From the NCBI RefSeq assembly GCF_963169125.1, contig NC_084796.1, positions 211,857,948 to 211,921,947 on the forward strand: DNA of 64,000 nt. The letters run 5' to 3'. The translations under genes and the position numbers were made by a program. The notes below the pieces were generated by a model. That model did not search any database and had not been told where the DNA came from. It worked only from the letters and a program-made list of their open reading frames with translations. Position 1 is the stretch's first letter, and each line of letters starts with the position of its first letter. Shown here piece by piece: positions 23,317 through 35,368 of this stretch. The stretch comes from Humulus lupulus. Lineage: Eukaryota > Streptophyta > Magnoliopsida > Rosales > Cannabaceae.

Positions 23317-26300
23317 TATAACATCCTCCTAATCTAGGACTGTTAGACTATGTACTTTAAATAGTGTCAGACTCGCTAATCAAATTGTTTGGTTATAAAC
23401 GTGTAACTAAGGTTAATGTCAAGGGTTAGGGTTAAAAAAATTTCTCAAAGGAACGCTGAATTTTCTTTTTAAAAGCTTAACACATACAAGGGATCCCAAA
23501 ATGATACAAACAAATGTTTAAAAGGGGATATACAAATCAAAAGTACAACTAGCCGACCTAAGCGACAAAATAAGGGATACAACTCTAGTTCCTCTGATAT
23601 ATCCTCGGCCGTAGTGGTCGAGCAGCCCCATGTGTGCACGCCGCCACTGAAGTTCTCCAACTCATGGCTAGCCTAGCTTTCCTTTCCCCTTATCTGCACC
23701 ACATAGCACCCATGAGCCAAGGCTTAGCAATAAAACTTAAACATGTGCATGAACAGTAATCATAGATTCTAGATACACAGCTAGCATGCCCAGCAGTAAT
23801 AACCTACTCATGCATGCATGCAATTACAAAAAAATGACCACCATGTCATAACGGGGGGACGCTAACCTAAATAAATGTTTAATAAGTCATACTGGGGCCT
23901 TGCGCCCTAGGATCTGGGACTAATGAATCAACCATGTGGTCCGTGCCCTATCCTCTATATAACCAGCCTTAGAGTTGGTCCAACATACTTGGCGCTTTAA
24001 TTTTCCATGACCATTGGGCCAGACAAGCATATAATGCGCTCAAGGTTAGGCCTAACCATATTGACCAGCACTCAGCACGCTATTGCCGCCCTTGACTTAT
24101 GAGCTAAGGCTTTTTTATCAGATAATGCAAACAAACATACATCTTTAATAGTTATCCGAAAATAGAGCATTCACTCATGCATAATCAATTAACCATAGAC
24201 AGAATCATAATCATGTTCATTCTCAGGAAGGGCAAGCCCTATTCATAATCACACTTAACAACCAGATAAACAGATAATCATATATTATTAAGCATACTTC
24301 AGATAATACAAGTATGCATACATATTAATCATATATCTCAATCAATTAAATACAAACATAGTAATGACCATGTTCTTTAACGAGGTCGAGCCCTAATCAC
24401 ACAGACATTCACATATCATCATGCTCATTTACAGGGGCCCAAGACCTAACCACAACCATATCTAACAATCAGGCCAAGACATAATCACATACATCACGTA
24501 TTGGGTGCAATTTTCTTACCTTTGGTCCAAGCACAGGTTAAGAATGAACGGTCCTAGAGCACGATCCTAGTCCCAAGCCCCTATCGATAACCTAGTCACA
24601 ACCAAGTATAGAATCCCATCAATAATGAGAAAATAAAGGCTTCCGAACCGAGTCCTAGCCTTCGGGACGTCGAATTCTACTAAACTGGGTAGTAGGATCG
24701 ATCCCGAGCCCTTAGGTTTGAGTTCCCGCACTCAAAACCTCCCCAGGGCTAAAAATCCCCTTAAGCGTTGCGGCCCAAACATTTGAGTTGGGCCCGCCCC
24801 TAGTTAGAGAGCCCAAGGCTCTCCCCTGGTTCCACCCGCACCGTGGTGCGCCTCAACAGGTGCCACGACTCAAATGGCCTGAAGGCACCTGCTTCTCCCT
24901 ACGTCCAAGAGAGCCACGATGCCCCAAGAACAATGTCGTGGCTCGACATTAAAACTCTATTTTTTTCTCCATTTTCTCAAGACAAATCCCTCCAAAATCC
25001 TATCCAAATATAGCTAAATCTCAAAAGTAAAGTTCTTAATCAACTCAGCATCTCAAAACTATCAAAATCCAAGTTACAAACGAATAAAAACTCATCAAAA
25101 CAATAAAATCCAATCAAAGCTTAAGGAAACATAACTCATAAACATATTTAAATTACCTCTAACTAAGTTATTTTCTAGCTAAATCCCCTAGCTATCAAGC
25201 TTCTAACCTTCCCTAGAATCGTTATGACTCTAACCTTGCTTGAATCCGAGCTCTAAAACTCGAGTTTCCTTCGAAAACTCTAACGAGCTGAAATGAGAGA
25301 ACGGGAGAGAGAACGAGAGAGTTTGCTAAGTTATACGGTTATGAGATGTTACTTAGGGTTCAAGTAACCTTAAGCAAATCCAAAGGCTCGAGGTACCCAA
25401 AAACGTCCCCGATGGCAAAATGGTCAAAATCCCCAGAATTATGTCCTAATCTTACCAACTTCGAATATATCCTCAAATATTTATTCCCATTACCCAAGAC
25501 CCTGGTAATGTATTAAATACCCAAAATACCCTTTGACTCACCTCTAGTTGAGTATTGGTCTAGTTGTGACATTTCCCCTTGCTCGCTAGGATCGTGTGGA
25601 GTCCCAGAATTGTACTTAGCTAGTTAAATATCAGTAGTAGTAGTAGCTAGTTGTAGTTATAGTATGATAATTACTGTAGATTTTGGTTCAAGTCGGGACT
25701 TAGTTGAACACTCGTAGCAGCACTTATAGATTTTATAAGTTTAACCTATAGTTTAAGAATATTATTTATAACATAAGGTTTGACTAATATAGTTGATTAT
25801 AAAGATGCCATTTATTATACTATAAGGTTTAGATAGAATTAATAAGATCATGACACTTGTCGTGTGCATGTTTATTTAAGGATTTAATTATATTTTAAAT
25901 AAAAGAAAGTTCAAGAAAGCTCTAGAATCTTCCAAGACCATTAAGAGCATGACATTTGTCACAATCTTGTTTATTTGAGGATTTAAGCATTTTAAGTGGA
26001 TAATTCAAAAATAGAAGTTTCTAGAAGCTCTAGAACCTTCCAGAACTTGTTGGAATCTCATAATACTCAGTCAAACATGATTAATCAATTCAAATTATTC
26101 TAAAAAAGTGCAATTATGTGTTTAATATATTCACGTATGCCGATATAGCACAGCATGGGAGCCGATGTATCGCCACACGGGGAATACGAAAAACATGTCA
26201 ACTTCGTACAAACTAAACAACGAGCACTCGGGACATAGGGCAAGGCGATATATTGCCTATGATGGGCAATATATCGGCCTTACGGCCATAATTTCAAACG

Positions 26301-28010
26301 TCGTTGAAACTGAGCTTGATTCATTCCTTAACCTCTTGACTAGTCTCTGAACGTTTTGACCGAGTCTTCGGCACCTGTTGAATGAATATTTAAATATTTT
26401 TCAATTAATACTCATTCTTTTTATTCAAGCTAAAAGGAGGTAGTTTCACTCCTTGAACTCTATAAATAGGACCTAGTACCTAGCTATTTCTCTCATTCTT
26501 CAAGCTATGTTTAGAGCCTTCAAGCTGCTAGGATTATTATAGAGTGATAAACACTTAGCTTGGGATATAAGCTTTATCATCCTAAGCTTTATAAATATTT
26601 TGATAAGTGAGATATAGAGTGTGTTTTCAATATCGAGGTGTAGATCGGGTCTAGTACATCAAAAGGTATTCTTATTCTTAAGTTCATTTCTGTTTAATTC
26701 CATAGTTTTCTTTAGTTTTCATTTAGATCCTAACTCATTGTTTTCAATTCTTACTTAGGTATTTAAGTTCTTTGAACTTAAGGTTTCTTTTCGGTAAGCT
26801 TCGTCTTGGTGGTTTAGTTCTCTTCTTTATCATATATTATCCTTAGAAATACTTACCATTCTTATTGTTGGCTTTAGGAGTGTTCCAAATCCCGTACTTG
26901 TTCTCAAATATCCCAGTGTTTGTAAGGAAAATAGGATAGTGTTTATATGCTTATATGTTATGATATGCTTATGTTATAATATGTTATGTGTTATGATATG
27001 TTATGATATATGATTATGTCTTGTAGTCTTCGGGACTCATTGTTGCTTAGCTAGCAAACCTCAATGTATTTTGAGGCTCATTGTTGTTAGCTAGCAAACC
27101 CCAAATGTTTTTATATTGCTTAGGGGCTTATAGTTGCTTAGCTAGCAAACCTCAATGTATTTTGAGGCTCATTGTTGTTAGCTAGCAAACCCCAAATGTT
27201 TACCATGATCATGGGTTAAAGCTGTAATAGATGTTTTATAGTATATGATTTTGATATAGTCTTATGTTTATGTTTTATGTTGTATGTGCTAGTAGATTTT
27301 CATTGCTGGGCATTAGGCTCATTCCTTTATTTTTATGTATGCAGGAAAATAGTTATGGCGGCGGAAGGATTCTTGGCAGCTTGGTTTGTGTATTAAGGAT
27401 GAAGGGATTCGATGGACTGCGTGAACGATTCGAGGACGACGTTATTTTTAGTCTCTTTAAATTATGTTTCTTTATGTATTTTCCACATTTTGCATTGTAA
27501 AAAATTTCCTTTAGTTTAAAGTTATGTTTTATTTTAAAACAATGGGATCCCATACCGCTTATTATGTATTTCAATATTTACTTTGGAGTTTTTAATAAAA
27601 TTATGATTAATTCTTATGTATGTTTTCTCAAAAATAGTAGCTATGTCTAGTAGTTTTAATGGTCCAAGGTCTTAGAATTAGTTGGGTCATTACAGATCGC
27701 CTCGTGCTGAGTATCCCAAATATATCCACATAATAACGTGGTCTCACACATATATCACACATATGCACATATACTCCAAATATACCCGTAACGGGCCACA
27801 TTACAAAAGTTGCCCCTTTTAATAAGAAACTAGCCCACATACATATTTAATACACCTAAACATGCATATCTAGTCATATTATAAAATAACTCACGTAATC
27901 ATATAATTATACAAATATATATATCACATAAACACATAGTTTTCCATAATTTTCCATTCTGGCCCCCTAATCAAGGCTCTAAGTCTTATTAGGTAATTTG
28001 GGTCGTTACA
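23317..28010 (-). mobile_element. solo LTR B of the Tekay-like family, carrying solo LTR C
   Basis: It starts TATAACATCC (a decayed TGTAACGTCC) and ends GGTCGTTACA. Flanks CTGAC and TTGAC form a 5-base duplication with one mismatch. It aligns with solo LTR A along its length: the GGGATCCCAAA word near 23,489, ATTGGGCC-type repeats near 24,010, a G+C-rich island at 24,765-24,950, and the CTCACC...AGTATTGG tail near 25,540. Without C it is about 2,590 bases. It entered the right LTR of J roughly 100 bases downstream of where A entered the left one, so the two insertions are independent. Confidence 0.8.
25595..27694 (+). mobile_element. solo LTR C, diverged Tekay-like LTR
   Basis: It starts TGTGGAGTCCC and ends GGTCATTACA, with a perfect 5-base duplication GATCG on both sides (25,590-25,594 and 27,695-27,699). 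Length is 2,100 bases. A TATAAATAGG promoter word is at 26,461. Two landmarks show kinship with the other solo LTRs despite strong divergence: TGGGATCCCA lies about 150 bases and ATGCAGGAAA about 350 bases from the 3' end, the same spacings as in D and I. Short repeats of GCTAGCAAACC with CTCATTGTTG lie at 27,025-27,200. Confidence 0.8.
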
Positions 28011-28435
28011 TTGACACTGTTAGGGGCATTTTCCCAATAAAGTAGTGGGCTGGAATTCCTCGGATTGAGCCCACCGAGATATGCTGGGGCCCACCAGCTT
28101 ATTTAATATTATAATGTGTATTTATTTCATAACTAACCTCAATTAAAAAAGGATAGTTATAATCATCTCCTATGAATGAACTTAATTGCCTCAGTTGCCT
28201 ATTTATAGGGCTAGGAAACACATTGTAAATAATCTTTTTCCCAATTTTTAGAGTGAGCACAAATGCTGCCTGAAAAACTCTAAGAGAGCTTGAACAATGC
28301 AAGCTCTTCATCCTAATACAAGTGACTCATGGACTAGGGTTGATTAATAATATGAACCACATAAAAATATGTGTTCTTCGTTCTCTTCTAAAAGTTTTTC
28401 TATTAATTAGTTGTTAGCGAAAAAGCTAGTCAATA

Positions 28436-29083
28436 GAATTTTGTTCTACTTGTACGATTGGTTTAATTAAATTAATAGATAGTTATGTTACTAATATATG
28501 GGAAATGTTGCCCAATTTTTTGTAGAATTGACTTTGTTATAAACATCAGCTCGGTCGTATGCTTATTTAGTTTTGTTTATTTCATTTTTGCATAGGAATA
28601 GGATAAGATATAGAAAGAAAATAGATGTCAGTGAATAGCTTATCTATGGAATATAGTAACAGGGTTGATTTGTTCTTAAGACTTTGTTAGGAAAAATGTG
28701 TAACATCTAAATTTTACTTCTTGCCCATGTCTTAAGTGTGGAAATGTAAGAAAGATGGATCTTAGTAAGATCAAAGAACACTTATCTTTTAATGGGATCA
28801 ATAAAATTTCCACGGTTTGGTAAATGCATGGGGCGAGAGTTCTTGTTGCTCTAACTCCACCGAGCATACCCAATGAAGTGAGGAGGAATAGAGTAGAGGG
28901 GAACTGTGATCAATTTTTTGAAAGGGAGAAGATTGGATAAGGAGTTGTAGTTTGCTACATGAGGTATCTCACAATTTTCTTTTCATTTAACTTTTTTATT
29001 TGCTTTATTTAAACAACAAATTTTGTGAACTATATTCTCAACTTTCATAATTAGGTTGTTATACAATTTTGTGGCAGAGCAAG
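28436..29083 (+). mobile_element. CACTA-3, left surviving piece
   Basis: From about 28,460 the sequence parallels CACTA-1 from about 4,280: the shared order is GATTGG...TTA, GGGAAATGTTGCCCAATTTTT, TCGTATGCTTATTTA, and CATAGGAATAGGA. It continues into the transposase-associated domain, which CACTA-1 has mostly lost. The left end of CACTA-3 is missing at the junction with element J. The right edge is the AAG that was duplicated by CACTA-2. Confidence 0.7.
28605..28870 (+). pseudogene. CACTA transposase-associated domain (PF13963 type), broken
   Basis: The + strand reads MSVNSLSMEYSNRVDLFLR, then after a one-base shift FVRKNVTS and a zinc-binding stretch CPKCGNVRKMDLSKIKEHL, ending near a Trp-stop-Met-His-Gly segment that corresponds to the family's closing WxWHGE. 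The first Trp of RKWM is also a stop (RK-stop-MSV). In plant CACTA elements this domain opens the TNP2-type transposase and probably contributes a zinc-binding surface. The transposase core is not found downstream. Its place is taken by CACTA-2, followed by the end of the Ulp1-like protease at 39,4xx-39,8xx. Confidence 0.7.
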
Positions 29084-29094
29084 CACTAGAAGAA

Positions 29095-29400
29095 AAAATG
29101 CTTTTAATAACACCAAAAATGTGTTATCAAAACATACGATAACACTTTCTGATGTGTTAAGACCGACTATGTTATCGTAGGTCAGGGTACTTTACATAAC
29201 ACTTTATCAATGTTATACAGATGTGTTATTGTACTGTCAACGATAACACAATTTCTGTGTTATTTTAATATATAGATAAGTGTTTAATTATGTTATTTAT
29301 AGTCGATTATATAACACTTTTTTTGTGTTATACTACACTTTAGTATAACACTTTTTTTGTGTTATACTACACTTTAGTATAACACATGTGTTATATTAGC
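29095..29400. repeat. left subterminal repeats of CACTA-2
   Basis: The words GTGTTAT and ATAACAC recur about a dozen times in both orientations. Bases 29,310-29,380 contain a direct duplication of a unit built from ATAACAC, a T run, GTGTTATACTACAC and TTTAGT. The right end keeps GATGTGTTATGG near 39,178. These are likely transposase-binding subterminal repeats. Confidence 0.75.
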
Positions 29401-29639
29401 TTAGAGATACATAATCATTTTTTACTTACACAAAACTAGGAAAACAAATATGAAAGTTGAAGCTAAATAAGGTAACATAAATAGATTTTTATTGATTACT
29501 CAAATGTAATTACAATATTTAGTCTACTAGTCTAGGCTTAAGAAATCATATTACAACATAATTTATGCCCAATTCAGATTCCTTTATCACTATATACAAA
29601 ACAAGAAATGTATACAAAAATTAGTGAAATACATTCTTC

Positions 29640-30600
29640 CATTCTAAAGGCCTCAACTACAAATGTTGTCAAGAATTGCTCCAAAGAAATCACTCTACCC
29701 TATTCGTTCTGTCAAGTTTCCAAAAAGTGAGAGGAGGGGTTTAGGTATCGCCACTTACTCCCAATACTATAATCAGCTGCTCTTGCTGCCTGCAAAAGCA
29801 TTAGAGGTGAAACATATAACACAAACAACAGCTAAACCGAAAACCTGCAAACCCAAAGTTACATTCATTCAGCACAACTTAACAGCTTTCATGAAAAAAA
29901 AACATGGAAAGTGCTCATAAATAGGTTTTCAATTTATATGCCAAAAAACAAACCTTTTGAGTAATCTTATATCTGGATAAAGTTGAAAAGTAAAGCATGT
30001 TTAGCATCAGAGATGGAAAAACTCAAAGCAGCTAAGAAAGAAGGTAATATCATATTAAGAATGAATTGGAAAAAGTACCTTCCAAAGCTCTGAAGAAGCT
30101 CTTTCAGTTCTGACTTTGCTCATTTTCAGGTACAGTAATTTTTTCCTGGTAGAATTCCGACCTTAAGGTAGCTAACTTCATATGTATCTTTATTTCCAAA
30201 ACCAGCTTAGAATGGACTACAATCGGCAGGAAACAAGGATTTGATTTCCTGAGAAAATTGGAAAACTCTAGTTAATACAAAGAAATCTTTGTAGAGACCA
30301 TAAAACAGGTTCTACTTCAAAGAAATATATAAAATATGACATAATGGAAAATCATAGGGTGTTGAAAGAGGTTAGACTTGGGCACCCTGGCTTAGATAAT
30401 ATTGCAGCAGTGACTAATTTGAAGAGACTATCTCCACCATCTTGAGAATGTAATACTTGCCCATCAGCACTAAGAAGTAAACCCAGCCAAGGGGTTGTTT
30501 ACATGAAGTGCCAGGTATCTACTTCTCTCTGTTCAGCATCTGAGATAGCAACAATAAGATTCAAGTGGCCAGAAACACTTATTTCAACTTTAACTAACCA
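29640..30600 (-). other. unassigned exon-like segments in CACTA-2
   Basis: On the minus strand a stretch after a TTTTGCAG acceptor near 29,794 reads AARAADYSIGSKWRYL. Another, at about 30,505-30,600, reads KVEISVSGHLNLIVAISDAE. They have the base composition of exons rather than the surrounding introns, but I cannot name their source genes. A + strand stretch near 30,370 (RLGHPGLDNIAAV) is an alternative reading of one of them. Confidence 0.3.
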
Positions 30601-31628
30601 ATTAGATGATATACATCATGATTCAGGCATCTCTAGTTCATTTTGAAGACTTCAGTAAAATTATAGCAAAAGCAAGGACACCGACAGCCTTAATTTTATA
30701 AACAAAGTCTAAAGAAAAGTCTACAAACTTTGTAATAAAGATCAGATCAGGCTACAAAAACAGTGCCAGACCTTGAGGTTTTGCTAGGAGTAGATTCCTT
30801 ATTGGTCTATGATTAATAGAGGGATCTGCTACTCATTTTTCAGCTCTTTTGTTTTGCTTCATCAAACTCAATTTGTTCTAGTTTTTCTTTTCTTTTTTTT
30901 TTCTTTTTGCTTGAGCAAAACATGCATGAGAGTTAATAACCATATATATATATATTACCTTTATTAGTTATATTCAAAGGTATCATGTAGAGTTATTAAT
31001 GACCGAATATTACTTCTGTATTCCACAAATACTCTACATGTCTATCTATCTAAATGGAATTTTAAAAAATTTGACCATATATTATAAACAAGGTAGCAGA
31101 CAAAAGGGAAAGAAAAAAAATTAATAAACTTAAACAGTACACAAATAGCAAACATTCAAACTCAGATTTAGAGCATTGATCTCTTTCATATTTATAGAAT
31201 ACCAATAAAGCAACAACAAATGACATGATAACACCAGTTATATACACATATCAAGAAAAATGCTCTGTATGGGCATGTTAAAAAATTCCCATCCAATTCA
31301 CACAAACCATGTCTTATGGTCGATTCTAAAATATATTCACAAGAACAATGCATTTGTTCTGTTCAAAATTTCCAGGTATGCTTAAAAATATCTATATTGT
31401 ACGTGTCTTCAAAATCAGTATTTTCTTTAAGTTCTATTTGGTTTCAAATGAATTTTAATGTTATGCCATGAATGTTGGCTAACCTTCAATGGCAATTGTT
31501 ACTTTGTTAGAATAAAAACTTGTCAATTTCTTTATAGACCATATACTTCTTGGATTTGCAAGGTCAAAATATTACTCAGCTAAAATATTACATTAATAGA
31601 TGAATGAAGTAAGGGTAGAGACTCTTAC

Positions 31629-31894
31629 CATAAAATGCTCTCCACTTGCAAATGTAAAAGCCAATTAAAATCATCCCACAAGTTAATCCAATCAGAATAG
31701 CTATAATTACCACTGCTCTCTTCACCTTAAGATCAGCTCTTTCTTTTCCTAAATAAATTTTTGGAGCAAGAAAAGAAAATATTAATGAATTAAAATAGAA
31801 GGAAAGGAATTTGAACTTGATAAGGAACTAAACTTTTCAACCTGTAATCTGTACCAGTTGTTTTTCAAGAATAACCTCCCTCTTGTGTCCAACA
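31629..31894 (-). pseudogene. captured exons of a single-pass membrane protein, possibly a receptor-like kinase
   Basis: Two exons join in frame. 31,842-31,894 follows a CTGCAG acceptor and ends ACAG before GT. 31,629-31,748 follows a TTTAG acceptor and ends before GTAAGA. The joined frame has a charged stretch (KERADLKVKR), about 22 hydrophobic residues (AVVIIAILIGLTCGMILIGF), then YICKWRAF. A stop-transfer segment flanked by basic residues fits the transmembrane exon of S-domain or related receptor-like kinases, but no extracellular or kinase domain is present, so the family is a guess. There is no start or stop, and it is one in a row of same-strand captured fragments. Confidence 0.4.
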
Positions 31895-32053
31895 CTGCAG
31901 TCAGTAAAGAAAAAAAAATCAGTGGAAATAGATCAATCATATCGGGGAATAGAAAACGCATAATATAAAGGTGAATACAGCAAGGTCAATCTCTATTAAA
32001 TATATCTTCGATTGTATATTTAGGAAGGCACCACTAATCAGTAAATAACTAAC

Positions 32054-32192
32054 TTGGACCATTCCCAGTTTGAAAGAAAGTAGCACCACCACCAGGGAAT
32101 CCCCCTGCTGCATAAGGGGGTGGCACTTGTCCTTTGAGACCTTCTTCAGCATATTGATCATATATGGCTCTCTTCTCAGGATCACTTAAAAC
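32054..32192 (-). pseudogene. captured exon of a DNAJB-type J-domain co-chaperone
   Basis: The exon follows a T-rich TTGTAG acceptor and ends before GTTAGT. It encodes VLSDPEKRAIYDQYAEEGL, the end of helix III/IV of a J domain, then KGQVPPPYAAGGFPGGG and a Phe/Thr-Gly stretch that begins the G/F linker. This order matches plant class II (DNAJB1/B13-like) Hsp40 proteins, which hand substrates to Hsp70 in the cytosol. The HPD-bearing part of the J domain and the client-binding domains are absent, so it has no chaperone function alone. The frame is intact, which suggests a young capture or chance survival. Confidence 0.8.
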
Positions 32193-33931
32193 CTACAAAA
32201 AAAACCATAGAAAGAATCATATCAACAAAACCAGAAAACTCATAACAGAGCATAAGATACCGAGACAAACATATACCAAGTGTTAGCAACTGTTCTTGAA
32301 CATAGCTTTTAAACATATGGATACTTATTCAAACCCTCATTTACTTCTGGCCTAATGATTGAGATCACATCTATACACACCACTCTTCTATTAGGATACA
32401 ATGAAGAAATCTAAAACTTTCTAGAATTTTCCAAGTCATTAACTAGTTTCTACTATTCTCTAAATAATTCTATAATAATCTATATCATAGTCTAATTAAT
32501 TCTAGGTTTCTCCTAGAACATTCTAGAATACTTTTAACAGAAGAACATCATAATAAATGAAGCATGTTTGCATATGAGAACATTCAAACAATTTTAGAAA
32601 GGGGACCAAAAACACATTCGAAGCATTAGTTTATTTCTTGCAATTAAGGAAAGAAATTTAAACAGCCAAAAAAAGAAAGAAAAAAAGAAAATCCAGGAAA
32701 GAATAAAGAAAATGATTAAAAGGGGTGTGAATTATTTGTAAAACGATAGAATAAAAAAAAATCAGATTGTCTCTCAATAAAACCGTTATCTTTCTCTCTA
32801 GTTCTTTGTCATTTCTGTCAATGTCTATGTCTCTCATTCTTTTTTCTTTCTTGGTTCTGCATCAGTAAGGAGGTTTAATTCCAATGTCAAATTCAATTAA
32901 AATGTTCAAAAAAACTGACCTATGGGTTATTACTTGATATTTTATATAGGAAATTCTAGAAAGTGCTCATAGAATCAAGCATACAAAACAGAGAACTTGT
33001 GCTAGTAACAGGAAAATAAAATGCAGCCAATTTATACAGAAAGAAAGCACTTTAAAAAAAATCGACATGTCCTTCATAAGAAATCAAAAAAAATATACAA
33101 GTCATCTAAAGCAAACCACAGAGGCATACCTACTAGCACGAACATAGATGACATACATTTTAAAAGAAATCATAAACACAATCAAAATTTGGGGTGTGGG
33201 CAACACAGGGAAGGTCACTCTTCTAAAGTAACATATCAACTAAAAAAACCAAAACTTACCTCAATGATATCACATTTTACACAAAATAAATAAATAAACA
33301 CATTTATGAAAACAGAGAGAGAATGGGAGACTTAAGCAAAATAAGCTAGAAACAATGTTAAGCTGGTGGGAAAATATCACAAACTATTTAACTTAAGAGA
33401 CGATTCATCAAAACTATCAATCATAAGATTCCATTTTCTAAAGATCATAATCATCAACAATTATGCTAATTGATTTATTAATTAAACCCAATAGCTCATA
33501 ACCAATGTAGTTTAAAGTAGTTAGCAAAATAAGAATAAAAGTTTGTTTAATTATTAGATATTTAATCTACAAAACTAGGCACTAATATTGGTATTAAAAA
33601 TAAATAATTACTAGTCACTACTACTAGCATCAATTCGTAGCCTAGATGCTTAATAACTAATAGGCACTAATATTAATATTAAAAGTCAATAAACAACTTA
33701 ATTAAATTATACCAATCTGAACCAGAAACCCCTCTTGCATATTTTTCTGATTTAAATATTTGGACACCTCTGTCATACCAAGACTTAGTTTAATTTGGAT
33801 CCAATTCCAATTTCCTCTCAAGTTTCAAACTCTAACAATAAGTTAGAAAGGAACAATGCTGCATAAATATACAGTTTAGACATTAGACTCTCACAAAAAT
33901 AATTTAGCAATCTCATAAATTTAAAGCTTAC

Positions 33932-34073
33932 CGGTTCTCAAAAATGACATATAGAGGAATATGAAAGTTAATCTCTTTGCCATCTTCATCAACCTCTGTT
34001 GGTGCAAGCCCAGATTTACGAGCCTTCTCCAATTCAAGTTGTTTTCTATGATCCTCCCAAGATTTAAATGCCA
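33932..34073 (-). pseudogene. SLU7: captured exon of pre-mRNA splicing factor SLU7
   Basis: After a TTTTCAG acceptor the frame reads [20 protein letters not shown], then [20 protein letters not shown]. This is the conserved N-terminal block of SLU7, the second-step splicing factor that helps select the 3' splice site in the nucleus. Where the family goes on to a conserved SSAPWYLN segment, this copy instead reads LYVIFENR and then meets GTAAGC, a good splice donor. The exon is therefore hybrid at its 3' side. The zinc knuckle and the rest of the roughly 500-residue protein are missing. Substitutions such as Pro to Phe in the INPHIP motif suggest relaxed constraint. Confidence 0.85.
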
Positions 34074-34634
34074 CTGAAAATCTCAATACAATAAGACTAA
34101 CAATTCATGCCAGCACATCCAAAACATCAACAATAAAATATCTTAAAATTAATTCGTAAAAAAAATATTAACACAATTGTGTTGTACAGTCAGACATTTC
34201 CTTGAACACCTCATATACATTTGCCTATGCCTACTCTATTTTAAAATATGAAATGAGCATTTGTACATACTCACTACATGGATTCAGTAGCTTATAACAG
34301 ATAGAAAATCTATAATTATATCCAAATATATATGTATGAATGCAGTAGCTTATAACATAAGGTCTAAAATTATGTATATATATCTATGTATGGATACGGC
34401 TAAACAATAATCTGGCAGCCATGGAGATGAACCATAACAGTACAACCTGGCATGACTATCAATCCTTGTAAAGATGCACAACATAAAAGGGCACACCAGG
34501 AAAACAGTAATATAAAATACAATGAGCAAATTATTCTTAATTAAATATCCCGACTGTATAGATGAAACTGAATATCCTGACTGTATAGATAAAATGAAAT
34601 TGAACAAATCACAAAATATAATGAAAATTTGTAC

Positions 34635-34688
34635 CTCGATGTAAGCTGAATTAATGGCTCGTTGTGCTTCCTTAACAGCAGTGTCAAA
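34635..34688 (-). pseudogene. PFK: captured exon piece of ATP-dependent 6-phosphofructokinase
   Basis: A short frame reads FDTAVKEAQRAINSAYIE and ends at GAG before GTACAA, a plausible donor. The plant phosphofructokinase family has FDTAVEEAQRAINSAYIEAH at this position, so the match is 17 of 18 residues to my memory of the motif. The enzyme phosphorylates fructose 6-phosphate in glycolysis. Only this fragment is seen. Its upstream edge has no clear acceptor, so it may have been cut at capture. The active-site residues of the enzyme are not included. Confidence 0.75.
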
Positions 34689-35368
34689 CCATTAACACAA
34701 GTCAAAAGTTGGAAAATTTTATTGAAAGAACTAAAACCAACAAGAAAAAATAGCTCAAAAAGAGACGTTTATTAAATTTTGATTTATTAAAGTTGAATAA
34801 AGATATTTAGTCTTCAAAGTACACGTTTTTATTTAATTTTCAAGTAGTGGGACAAAAGTGAAGCATATAATTGTAAATTTAGATTTCTATTCATTAAGAT
34901 TTGTCCACTAAAAAAATATATAAGAGTGTAATCCCCCATTCTCTCTATTATGTAGCCATTAAATAATTTATTATACTTGCCATGGAATGAGACCATACCA
35001 AACTAGCTAAGATTTGTTAGTAGACATTATCTAACTTGACATGACCTCCACATAATTTAGATTTCTATTTTAATTTTTTGTTATCAATATGGGGCAGAAT
35101 GTTCACAGAATCATGCAAACGCATCAGACTGATGAAAAGTTCAGATTTTAAATTTCCCTCTATTGGTTCAGCTCAATATTCAAAATTGTCCCCTGTTTCT
35201 ATATCTTATACTTTTCCCTGGTAGATTATGTATCTTTTCAAAATGAGTATAGAGAAATTAAACATTCTAGAGAAAATGACTTAGTACTTTGAGTGCCTTG
35301 GTACTAATAGAGAGTGTTTATCACATTAAATAGAAAAATAAAAGAGAGGTCTTCGTGAATCAAAGAAC

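Larger units (their letters stand above)
10955..28435 (+). mobile_element. element J, Tat-like Ty3/gypsy LTR retrotransposon with nested solo LTRs
   Basis: Two direct repeats bound the element: a left LTR at about 10,955-14,591 and a right LTR at 22,887-28,435. With the nested insertions removed they are about 842 and 855 bases long. LTR termini are TGTTG... and ...CAACA (right copy CAATA). The order inside is primer site, gag, protease, reverse transcriptase, shortened RNase H/integrase, an antisense PF04195-type gene, polypurine tract, LTR. All coding regions are broken and RNase H to mid-integrase is deleted. The left flank is a different repeat from the right flank (CACTA-3) and I see no target duplication, so the locus was rearranged after insertion. 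Confidence 0.8.
22887..28435 (+). repeat. right LTR of J (interrupted by solo LTR B, which holds C)
   Basis: It starts TGTTGTCTGTGTTTTCACC and resumes at 28,011 after insertion B with TTGACACTGTTAGGGGC. It ends GTCAATA at 28,435. Matches to the left LTR run throughout. The promoter word is TATTTATAGGG here (28,200-28,210) against TATAAATAGGG in the left copy. Confidence 0.8.

Noticed and set aside
30360..30600. Copia GAG-pre-integrase fragment (RLGHPGLDNIAAV on the + strand)
   Set aside because: One suggestive phrase only; the CxxC that follows does not fit the family and no copia sequence surrounds it.
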